Shown in pieces: positions 1 to 7,074 of a stretch of 64,000 nucleotides of DNA. Within the stretch, counting starts at the first letter, position 1, and the number at the start of each line of letters is the position of its first letter. Source of the DNA: Sphaerisporangium fuscum. Its GTDB lineage: Bacteria > Actinomycetota > Actinomycetes > Streptosporangiales > Streptosporangiaceae. The notes under the pieces are model-generated. The model saw only the letters and a program-made list of their open reading frames with translations, had not been told where the DNA came from and did no database searches. Both the position numbers and the translations under genes were made by a program. The DNA is taken from assembly GCF_018531465.1 (NCBI RefSeq), contig NZ_JAHDTF010000011.1:248001-312000 (forward strand), written 5' to 3'.

Positions 1-637
1 CGAAGCTGAACAGGACGATAGCCATGACCAGCCACACGGCGAGGCCGCCCTGCGGCAGGAATCCGCCCTGGGAGACCCAGTTCCCCACACCGGTCGCCGG
101 TCGCCCTGGGAGGCCGAAGACGATGAGGACGCCGCCGATGCCGATGAAGGCGATGACCGCGGACGCCTTGACCGTGCTCAGCACCGACTCCGCCGAGCCG
201 AAGGACCCCACTGTCGTCACGTTGACGGCGGTGACCGCGGCGGCGAGGGCCAGGACGGTCAGCGGCAGGGGGATCTGCGGCCACCAGAAGCGCAGGTAGA
301 TGGCCGCGGCGACGACCTCGCTGCCGATGGCGACGATCAGGGCGAGCCAGTAGATGTAGCGCACCGCGAACCCGGCGAACGGGCCGAGGTAGCGGGTGGC
401 GATGGCGCCGAAGGAGCCTCGCACGGGCATGGCGCTGACCATCTCGCCGAGGGCGAAGGCCACCGTCAGCGCGATGAGGGCGCCGGCGAGGTAGCTGATG
501 AGGACGCCGGGGCCGGCGACGGCGATGGCCGACCCGGCGCCGAGGAACAGGCCCGTGCCCAGCGCGGAGCCCAGTCCGAGCAGCGCCATCTGGCGGCGGC
601 TCAGCGCCCTGTGCAGGTCGTGGTGTCGTTCCTTCAT
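1..637 (-). CDS. APC-family amino acid permease, C-terminus beyond the window
   Basis: Reading the minus strand from an ATG at 637 gives a protein beginning MKERHHDLHRALSRRQ and then the amino acid-polyamine-organocation signature GLGSALGTGLF. Hydrophobic segments follow at regular spacing. It should be an inner-membrane amino acid importer of the GABA/aromatic permease type. The start codon overlaps the stop of the upstream kynureninase remnant (ATGA), so the two were one transcription unit; tryptophan or kynurenine as substrate is inference from that. About 212 residues are visible of an expected 450-500, and the open frame leaves the window at base 1. Confidence 0.85.
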   Translation of the reverse strand, partial: MKERHHDLHRALSRRQMALLGLGSALGTGLFLGAGSAIAVAGPGVLISYLAGALIALTVAFALGEMVSAMPVRGSFGAIATRYLGPFAGFAVRYIYWLALIVAIGSEVVAAAIYLRFWWPQIPLPLTVLALAAAVTAVNVTTVGSFGSAESVLSTVKASAVIAFIGIGGVLIVFGLPGRPATGVGNWVSQGGFLPQGGLAVWLVMAIVLFSF

Positions 638-1064
638 GTCGGGACCTCCGTCGCGAGTACCGGTGCGCGGCCCGGCGCCGCCCACAGTTCGGTGGAGCTC
701 GTCGACAGTGGAGAAAGGTCCGGGCGGACCCCGTCCGGAGCGCGGAAGCCGACGATGACGCCGTCGTCGATCAGGATGTCGGCGAAGTCCGCGGCCTTCG
801 GATGCGACACCGTGACCTGTCCACCGCGTGCCGGGTCCCGCCGCAGTGAGGTGAGGGTGAATCCGAGGGGCGCGAGCCATTCGTCGTACAGGGCGACGGC
901 CACCCCGGTGAGGGCGGCGGGCTTGGCGCGGACGCGTCCGATCCCTGCCTCCTCCAGCATTCCACGCCGCCGGCCACTCCCATGAGCCCGGTGACGGCCG
1001 GGGTACAGGAGAGCATGCTACCGATGCCGGGATCCGCCTGGTAGGCCGGACCATGGCGGAACCG
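634..1064 (-). pseudogene. Kynureninase C-terminal remnant with a frameshift
   Basis: The frame ending at 634 carries kynureninase C-terminal hallmarks: EEAGIGRVRAKPAALTG, then YDEWLAPLGF, then GFRAPDGVRPDLSPLST. Directly upstream, in a different frame, lies HGPAYQADPGIGSML followed by SCTPAVTGLMGVAGGVE, which is the preceding kynureninase segment. Joining them needs a one-base shift near 958-962. The N-terminal two thirds, including the PLP-lysine region, are missing, and the tail after LSPLST differs from the family. The intact gene would have hydrolysed kynurenine to anthranilate. Its stop overlaps the permease start. I call it a decayed gene; a sequencing error could explain the frameshift but not the missing N-terminus. 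Confidence 0.7.
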
Positions 1065-1383
1065 TCCGCCGTGCTCATGATCGACCGCGTCGTGCGCGCC
1101 GCGATGTCGGTGGTGGACGGCCGTCCCGGTGGTACGGCGTGTGCGGGCCCGGGGTCACAGTCCGAGGTCGCTCAGGCCCGGGTGGTCCGTGAAGATCACC
1201 AAGGTGTGACCACCAAGACCGAACCATCATGCGCCGGACGCACGGCCGAGCCGGCTTCATGCTGCTTCGCCGCCGTGTGTTCCTTCCCTAACGCTCCGTC
1301 ACCATCGGAAGAGAGGCAGCGTCGATCACTGGCCGGGCCCTGTCGTCCGGATTCGGCCCTTCATATGCGAGTAGGGCTCATGT
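1065..1383. other. Intergenic stretch without a convincing gene
   Basis: No open frame here has coding character. A short minus-strand frame ending at 1156 reads GGHTLVIFTDHPGLSDLGL, which looks like the tail of a decayed gene, but I cannot name a family. The promoter of the GH5 gene probably lies in the less GC-rich part around 1340-1383. Confidence 0.4.
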
Positions 1384-3855
1384 ATGGTCGCTGGCACTAT
1401 GAGGAACCGCTGGTTGTCGCCGATCGCCGTCGTGGTGCTGGCCGCCGTCATCGTGCTGGGAGCGGTGTTCGACCCGTCGGGACTGGCCGCTCCGTACACG
1501 TGGACGGGAGCCGACCTGCTACCCGTCGCCGGACTCTGGCAGGTGGCCGCGCCGGCCGTCTATGTGCCGCTGCTGCTGGCCGGGGTCGGGGTGTTGACGT
1601 GGGTGGTCGCGTGCGGGAACGCCCCGTTGCGTACGGCGCTGCTGGTGTGGGGCGCGGTGGTGTGGTCCGCCATGGCGGCCAAGCTGGGGATGTCGCTGGT
1701 GATGGCCTTCGGCGACGTGGTCTACTTGACATGGTCGACCGGCTTCACCGGCGTCAAGGCGGCGGTCTTCGGCCTGCCGGTCCTGGCGGCCACCTGGCTC
1801 ACGCAGCTCCTGCGCCGCCGCCTCACCTCACCCCCTTCTAGCTCGACCGCATCGTCCTCACCAGGGGCGGGCACTGAGCCCGCTGTGGCCTCGGTGTCGT
1901 TATTCCCGCCGGCTTCGGGGCCGGTGGCGGCGGGGGTGGCCGTGGTCTTGGGTGCGTTGGTGGGTGGAGTGTGGTGGGGCGGTTCACCCGTCGGGTACGC
2001 CATCGGTGACTCCCCACTGGCCCCGGCGCCCGAGGCAGGACCGCTGGGTTGCCTCGCCGCCGTCACCTTGCTGGGCGTGACGACGTGGGCGCTGAACCGC
2101 CGGCTCAGTACCACCACCTCGCCGCGGGCCGTTGAGGCCGGGATCTCCGCGCTGGGAGCGGCCGCGACACTGGGCCTGCTCGAGGTGGCCATCGGACTCC
2201 CCGGCGACCTGGCGGGCGGCGACACGTTCTGGGCACCGGCGATCATGCTCCGCCTCGCCCCGGCGCTCTCCTTCGGCGCTCTCCTCGCCCCCGTGACGGC
2301 AGCCCTCGTCGCACTCCTCCCCGCCACCCTGCCGGCACCAAGACCCGCCTTCCCCCCGGCACGTAAGGGCGTCGCCCTTTCCGTGCCGAGAGGGGTGGCG
2401 GCCGTCGTGACCGCGGCGGCGCTGGCCGTACCGCTCCTGCGGCCCGGCACCACCGTCGCGCAGCCACCACGCACCAAGGGCCTGACGCTCTCAGCCGACC
2501 GCAGGATCGTCGACGCCGACGGCAACGAGGTGCTGTTGCGCGGTGTGAACGTCAATCAGCTCGAAGACTACTTCCAGAGATTTCCAGACAAGGCGGTGAC
2601 ACGACCGCTCACCGAGGGCGACTTCGCCGGCATGGAACAGATGGGCTTCAACGTCATCCGCCTCGCCCTGTCCTGGTCGGCTCTGGAACCCCGGCCCGGC
2701 CACTACGACCCGGCCTACCTCGCCAGGATCTCCTGGGCCGTCGAGACCGCGGCCAATCACGGCCTGCGCACGGTCATCGACATGCACCAGGACGCCTGGG
2801 GCAAGGGTGTCAACGCCGCCCCCGGCACCACCTGCGAGAACGGTTCCCCGATGCACGGCTGGGACGGCGCCCCCACCTGGGCCGACCGCTTCGACGGCGC
2901 CCCCAGGTGCGAGTTCACCGGACGCGACATCTCTCCGGCCGTCGCCCGTGCCTTCACCAACTTCTACCAGGACAGAGACGGTATCCAGACCCGCCTGGTC
3001 GCCGCCTGGGGCATGCTCGCGGAGCGGTTCGCGAGCGAGCCGATGGTCGCCGGATACGACCTGCTGAACGAGCCCGGGTTCGGCGAGGCCCCGCCCATCA
3101 CATCCGGCGTCCTGCTCGGCCGCTACTACGACCGGGCGATCAACGCCATCAGGGCGGGAGAGAAGCGGGGCTTTCCGCACCTGATCTTCTTCGAGCCGTC
3201 CGTGCTCTGGTCGGGTCTCGGCTTCGAGGTTCCGGTGCCCAAGGACTTCACCGACGATCGGCTGCTCGTCTTCGCCCCCCACCTCTACAACGAATCGATC
3301 ACCATCGACCAGGGCACCGGCCTCACCATCACCAGCATCGAGCGCGGTTTCGACCTGGCGAGCCGAGCGGCGGCGTACTACGGCGCCGGGCTCTGGTCGG
3401 GGGAGTGGGGTTGGTTCGGCGACGCCACCTCGGCCCCGATCAGGAGGTACACCGACCAAGAGGACCGGCGCCGCATCGGCGGCGCGTTCTGGGTCTGGAA
3501 ACAGTCCTGCGGCGACGCCCACGCCGAAGCCGGATCCAAGACCGGCGGCAACCTCATGATCGAGGACTGCCCCACTGGGAAGGACCTGCCGCCGACCCCC
3601 GAATACGTCGCCGAGCTCTCACGTCCTTACCCACGCTCCGCCCCCGGCCGGCTGATCGGCCTGATGTCGGATCAGGTGAGCCTCACGGCCCAGGGCGAGG
3701 GCATCGGGTGCGGCCTCGACGTCTGGTTCCCCGGCGGCACCCGGCCGGTCGTCCGTAGTACCGGAATCACGAGCGTCGCCGCCCGGCAGGCACCCGGCGG
3801 CTGGCGTATCACCGGCTGCACCCGGGGCGCCTACACCCTGGCGGCGCACCGCTAG
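1384..3855 (+). CDS. Membrane-anchored GH5 glycosidase (endoglycoceramidase-like)
   Basis: The first ~365 residues of this 823-residue protein are a series of hydrophobic segments. The remainder is a GH5-type TIM barrel starting LTLSADRRIVDADGNEV and continuing LLRGVNV. The acid/base glutamate is E563 in DLLNEPG and the nucleophile is E674 in WSGEWGWFGD. The sequence between them (MGFNVIRLALSW, HGLRTVIDMHQDAW) matches endoglycoceramidase/glucosylceramidase-type GH5 enzymes, so a glycolipid substrate is plausible but not proven. Endoglycoceramidases normally have a signal peptide; a multi-pass N-terminal domain is unusual. ATGs at 1384 and 1399 are both possible starts. The last 236 bases overlap the antisense stress-protein frame. 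Confidence 0.8.
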   Translation: MVAGTMRNRWLSPIAVVVLAAVIVLGAVFDPSGLAAPYTWTGADLLPVAGLWQVAAPAVYVPLLLAGVGVLTWVVACGNAPLRTALLVWGAVVWSAMAAKLGMSLVMAFGDVVYLTWSTGFTGVKAAVFGLPVLAATWLTQLLRRRLTSPPSSSTASSSPGAGTEPAVASVSLFPPASGPVAAGVAVVLGALVGGVWWGGSPVGYAIGDSPLAPAPEAGPLGCLAAVTLLGVTTWALNRRLSTTTSPRAVEAGISALGAAATLGLLEVAIGLPGDLAGGDTFWAPAIMLRLAPALSFGALLAPVTAALVALLPATLPAPRPAFPPARKGVALSVPRGVAAVVTAAALAVPLLRPGTTVAQPPRTKGLTLSADRRIVDADGNEVLLRGVNVNQLEDYFQRFPDKAVTRPLTEGDFAGMEQMGFNVIRLALSWSALEPRPGHYDPAYLARISWAVETAANHGLRTVIDMHQDAWGKGVNAAPGTTCENGSPMHGWDGAPTWADRFDGAPRCEFTGRDISPAVARAFTNFYQDRDGIQTRLVAAWGMLAERFASEPMVAGYDLLNEPGFGEAPPITSGVLLGRYYDRAINAIRAGEKRGFPHLIFFEPSVLWSGLGFEVPVPKDFTDDRLLVFAPHLYNESITIDQGTGLTITSIERGFDLASRAAAYYGAGLWSGEWGWFGDATSAPIRRYTDQEDRRRIGGAFWVWKQSCGDAHAEAGSKTGGNLMIEDCPTGKDLPPTPEYVAELSRPYPRSAPGRLIGLMSDQVSLTAQGEGIGCGLDVWFPGGTRPVVRSTGITSVAARQAPGGWRITGCTRGAYTLAAHR

Positions 3856-4323
3856 ATCGATCTTCAACCTGTGCGTCCCGGACGCTGGCCGGCGGACTTC
3901 GTCGTCGCTGATCCGGTGCTCAGTGACGGGTAGGGAGAAGAAGAAGGTGCACGGGAGGCACGCGAGCAGTACCGGACCGAGATACCGATCCGGGGTTCGT
4001 GGCGCGGACGAGCCGAGCACCAGTAGTTCGGCGCCTTGGCTATGACGCAGCAGTTCCTTGGCGGGATTGCCGAGGGCGATGTAGCGGCGGACCTGTAGAT
4101 GTGGGTAGCGCTCCTCGATGGCGGAGACGGCCTCTTGCGACGGCCGCAGTTCCGTGGCGAGCCGTTGGCGTTCCTGACCACGTCGCAGGACCGGCGCGTA
4201 CGGCGCGGCGTGGACGACGGCGAGCTCCGCGTCGCGCTCACATGCCTCCGCGGCCGCCCAGGCCAGTGCTCGGCGCGACTCCGCGCTGCCATCGATCCCG
4301 ATGACGATTCGCTTGACGCTCAT
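3619..4323 (-). CDS. Universal stress protein with an abnormal C-terminal extension
   Basis: The first ~135 residues form a UspA domain: MSVKRIVIGIDGSAESRRAL, ALAWAAAEACERDAELAVVHA, then AKELLRHSQGAELLVLGSSA. UspA domains usually end in a beta strand such as HAPCPVVVV. Here that point reads CLPCTFFFSLPVTEH and the frame stays open for another ~90 residues of low-complexity sequence antisense to the GH5 3' end. The extension has no family character, which suggests the original stop was lost. Usp proteins are soluble, often nucleotide-binding, stress-induced proteins. The usual G-2x-G-9x-G(S/T) ATP loop is degenerate, so ATP binding is doubtful. Confidence 0.75.
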   Translation of the reverse strand: MSVKRIVIGIDGSAESRRALAWAAAEACERDAELAVVHAAPYAPVLRRGQERQRLATELRPSQEAVSAIEERYPHLQVRRYIALGNPAKELLRHSQGAELLVLGSSAPRTPDRYLGPVLLACLPCTFFFSLPVTEHRISDDEVRRPASGTHRLKIDLAVRRQGVGAPGAAGDTPAAGCLPGGDARDSGTTDDRPGAAGEPDVEAAPDALALGREAHLIRHQADQPAGGGAWVRT

Positions 4324-4396
4324 CTCACTTCTCTCCCGGTTCGGGCGCCGGCCGCCATCCCGCGTGCCGCGCCGTCCATCCGTCTTCGGCCGGGCG

Positions 4397-4600
4397 GTCA
4401 GCCGAGCTGGGCCGAGATGCTCTTCGCCCAGGTCGTGACCTGGTTGCGGTCGCGGTAGTCACCCGCCATGGACTTCGACAGCAGCGAGGCGAGAAAGCCC
4501 CGCGCCCCCTTCGCCAGCCGTCCACCGAACGTCACGTGCCCGACGGCCTCCAGTTCGGTCATCAACACCGCGACCCCGCTCCAGACGCACGCGGACCGCC
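4397..4600 (-). pseudogene. C-terminal remnant of an SRPBCC/CoxG-like protein
   Basis: The minus-strand frame ending at 4397 reads TELEAVGHVTFGGRLAKGAR, then GFLASLLSKSMAGDYRDRNQ, and ends TTWAKSISAQLG. This looks like the last strands and C-terminal helix of a small START-like (SRPBCC) protein. Upstream, the matching sequence ELNSAHGAVRVRL is in another frame, and a stop follows soon after. No start or N-terminal half is present. Family assignment is tentative. Confidence 0.4.
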
Positions 4601-4674
4601 CCGTGCGCCGAGTTCAGCGTCGGCGCAACCTACTGACCGGTCGGCCCGTGGGGCACGGTGGTTTACAACGCGTG

Positions 4675-4938
4675 ACTTTCACCTCGAATGCCGCCAACGA
4701 GGTGATGAAGCCCTCGGCTGCGGCGTCGACCTCAGCGGTCGGGGTCAGCAACCTTTGCAGCCTTCTAGCGATCGCAGACGACGAGATCAGCAACGTGCTC
4801 CTCGGCCCTGCGGATCTCCGCTGGCTGTACCACCCCTACAATGGGGGCGCCGACGTAATCCTGCCCACGCGTGCCGAACGTGATGCCCTCAAGGACCGGC
4901 ACCCCACCTGGCTGTCCACACACCCGTCAGGTCTCTGA
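4675..4938 (+). pseudogene. C-terminal remnant resembling DUF3885 proteins
   Basis: The end of this frame reads LRWLYHPYNGGADVILPT, then RAERDALKDRHPTWLSTHPS, close to the conserved C-terminus of small DUF3885-type proteins (YHPYDGGADV and DWLSAHP as I remember them). The preceding ~60 residues show no clear family match and the N-terminal half is absent. The upstream part of the open frame, 4468-4670, is antisense to the SRPBCC remnant and probably not coding. Function unknown. Confidence 0.4.
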
Positions 4939-5090
4939 AGGACCTGGTGAACCGCGGCAACCAGCGCCGTCGATGCTCGACTACCGATCACAGGCCAAGA
5001 GTCCGGATAGATCGGACAGATTCGGACGAGCAACCCGCCACACGCGAACATCCTGAGTGCACTTGACTCTGGCTGGCTCCCTAAAATCGG

Positions 5091-5121
5091 AAAAGGGGCT
5101 CCGGAGAAGCTCCGAAACCCC
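5091..5121 (-). terminator. Rho-independent terminator of the tRNA-Pro gene
   Basis: On the minus strand, AGGGGTTTCGGAG pairs with CTCCGGAGCCCCT around a CTT loop and is followed by TTTT. It lies about 18 bases beyond the encoded CCA end of the tRNA and is a classical intrinsic terminator. Confidence 0.8.
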
Positions 5122-5138
5122 TACGACCAGCGTGTATC

Positions 5139-5215
<77 letters not shown>

Positions 5216-5385
5216 GTGCTCGTCTGGGGCGGTGTTCCCGTCCCTTCGAACGAGGTAAACACTACCACGGCCGGTGAGTGGGGGGTTCGTTGATCAGGAG
5301 GTCCCGTAGGCCGGATGGGCCTACGGGACCGGTCTCCGGGGGGCTCAGGGCGGGAGCCGTCCAGGGCTGCGGACGTTGAAAGCGA

Positions 5386-5505
5386 GGGGTGTCCGATCTT
5401 GGAGACGAGGGGGTGCCCGGCCTCGGAGTCGAAGGGGTGCCCGATCTTGGAGTCGAAGGGGTGCCCGATCTTGGGGGCGAGGGGGTGCCCGGTCGTGGAG
5501 GGGAG
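5386..5505. repeat. Five-copy 24-bp tandem repeat
   Basis: Five head-to-tail 24-base units start at 5386, 5410, 5434, 5458 and 5482. Each begins GGGGTGYCCG and ends in variants of GGAGTCGAA. The period is exact, with scattered substitutions. On the minus strand one frame would read as an octapeptide repeat GHPFDSKI, but that frame has no credible gene. The array sits 14 bases beyond the P450 stop, so it is probably transcribed as P450 3' UTR. Confidence 0.9.
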
Positions 5506-5519
5506 GGGGCGGGAAGGGC

Positions 5520-6890
5520 TCACTGGGTGCGGCGGAGCTTTCGGAGGAACGTCCAGAAGCCGGAGCGGGAGGGCTGCCGTCCCTCGCCGGCGTCCTCGGC
5601 CGGGGCGGCGGTGGGGGTGGCCGTGGGGGTGAAGCCGGGGCTGAGTTCGTACTGGACGGGGAGGGTGCGCACCGCGCGCACGAAGGGGGAGGCGCGCCAC
5701 GGGAGCTGGTCGGCCGGGAGGGCCAGTTTCAGGGTCGAGAACCGCTCCTGCAGCCGCCGTACGGCGATCGTGGTCATCTTGGTGGCCAGCCGCCGGCTCG
5801 GGCAGCCGTGCGCGCCGGCGCCCCATGCCAGGTGGGCCCGGGTGCTGCGCAGGGGGTCCCGGCTGAGGGCGTCGGCGAACCGGGGGTCGGCGTGCGCGGC
5901 CGCGATGGACAGCATCACGGGATCGCCGGCCGCGATCGTGAAGCGCCCGAGCCGCACGTCCGTCCTGGCGTAGCGGAAGGTCAGGTTGGCCAGCGCCGGG
6001 TTGAGCAGGGCGACGCGGTTCACCGTCTCCTCGACCGCCCCCGCGGGCAGGCCCGCCCGCAGTTGCGGGTTGGTCATGAGCTCGACGATGACGTTGCAGA
6101 TCAGGCTGCCGGTGAAGTCCAGGAAGCCGGGCAGCATGAACAGATCACGGGCCAGTTCCTCGTCGGTGAGGTCGGGTTTGGCCGCCAGCATGTAGGAGGG
6201 CAGGTCCTCGCCGGGCTGATGCCGCTTGGCCGTCGCCAGCTCCAGGAGGGCGGCGTACAGCCGCTGGTACGCCCCGGCCGAGTCGGGGCCGTCCAGCAGG
6301 CGCCACTGATCCATCATCATGTCCTCGCCGCGCTCGAGGGTGACCCCGAGCATGCGGTTGGCGACCATCAGCGGCAGCGGCCGCCCGTACTGGGTGCACA
6401 GGTCGGCCCATCCGGCCGACGTGCCGTCCGTCATCACGCCGATCAGTTCGTCGCAGAACCCCAGCATGGCGCGTTCGAGCATCTGCGCCTGGGGGTGGGC
6501 GGGGTCCTGGTACGGCCGCAGTGCCGCGTCCCACGCGGCGCGCAGCGCGTGGTGTCTCTCCCCGTCGTCGAAACCCATGTTGTCGGCCTGCAGGAGGGCG
6601 AGCAGCGGCCAGTCGGCGGGAACGCGTCCTTCGGTGTACGCGCGCCAGGTGTCGACGCGCTTGCTCCACACGTCGCCGACGTTCTGCATGACCGACAGCA
6701 CCTGGTCGTAGCCGAGCACGAACCAGGCCGGCACGCCGAGGAGGTCGATCGGGGCCACCGGGCCGTACCTGGCGCGCAGCTGTTCGTGGACGAGCGCGGG
6801 GCTCACGTCGTAATCCCTGCTGAGCAGGGTTTCCAGGGGCAACGACGCCAGGGTTTCCGCACCCGGCGCGGACCGTCTATCGGGAATCAA
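5520..6890 (-). CDS. Atypical cytochrome P450
   Basis: This 456-residue protein has P450 architecture. The haem loop is WGAGAHGCPSRRLA, with the cysteine as iron ligand, near the C-terminus. The helix-K region reads EETVNRVALLNPAL and has no E-x-x-R. Nor do I find the usual AGxxT of helix I; the corresponding stretch is LPGFLDFTGSLIC. Loss of ExxR with a modified haem loop is known in actinobacterial CYP157-type P450s linked to conservons, and this may be a relative, although no conservon genes adjoin it. No ferredoxin or reductase is next door. The substrate is unknown. A 24-bp repeat array follows the stop. Confidence 0.8.
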   Translation of the reverse strand: MIPDRRSAPGAETLASLPLETLLSRDYDVSPALVHEQLRARYGPVAPIDLLGVPAWFVLGYDQVLSVMQNVGDVWSKRVDTWRAYTEGRVPADWPLLALLQADNMGFDDGERHHALRAAWDAALRPYQDPAHPQAQMLERAMLGFCDELIGVMTDGTSAGWADLCTQYGRPLPLMVANRMLGVTLERGEDMMMDQWRLLDGPDSAGAYQRLYAALLELATAKRHQPGEDLPSYMLAAKPDLTDEELARDLFMLPGFLDFTGSLICNVIVELMTNPQLRAGLPAGAVEETVNRVALLNPALANLTFRYARTDVRLGRFTIAAGDPVMLSIAAAHADPRFADALSRDPLRSTRAHLAWGAGAHGCPSRRLATKMTTIAVRRLQERFSTLKLALPADQLPWRASPFVRAVRTLPVQYELSPGFTPTATPTAAPAEDAGEGRQPSRSGFWTFLRKLRRTQ

Positions 6891-7026
6891 GGGGGGCCTG
6901 CCTTTCTGGTTCCCGGGCCTTTCGGGACGATCCGAAAGCTCGGGTACGGGCGGCGATCCTAGGGCGTCCGGCCGGTGATGTCAGCGGCCGGAGGATGCTC
7001 GCCGGACGGCAGGGGCCCGCCGTCGT

Positions 7027-7070
7027 CGACCGGCCGAAGGGGGTTCGCGGGAACCCCCTTCGGCCGGTCG
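7027..7070 (-). terminator. Long perfect hairpin after the CBM2 glycosidase
   Basis: Two perfect 20-base arms, 7027-7046 and 7051-7070, enclose a GCGG loop four bases beyond the glycosidase stop. There is no T-tract, which is usual for strong actinomycete terminators. Confidence 0.85.
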
Positions 7071-7074
7071 AGGG

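Noticed and set aside
1156..1230. Possible tail of a decayed minus-strand gene (GGHTLVIFTDHPGLSDLGL)
   Set aside because: It reads like a protein C-terminus but is too short to assign and lacks any upstream continuation.
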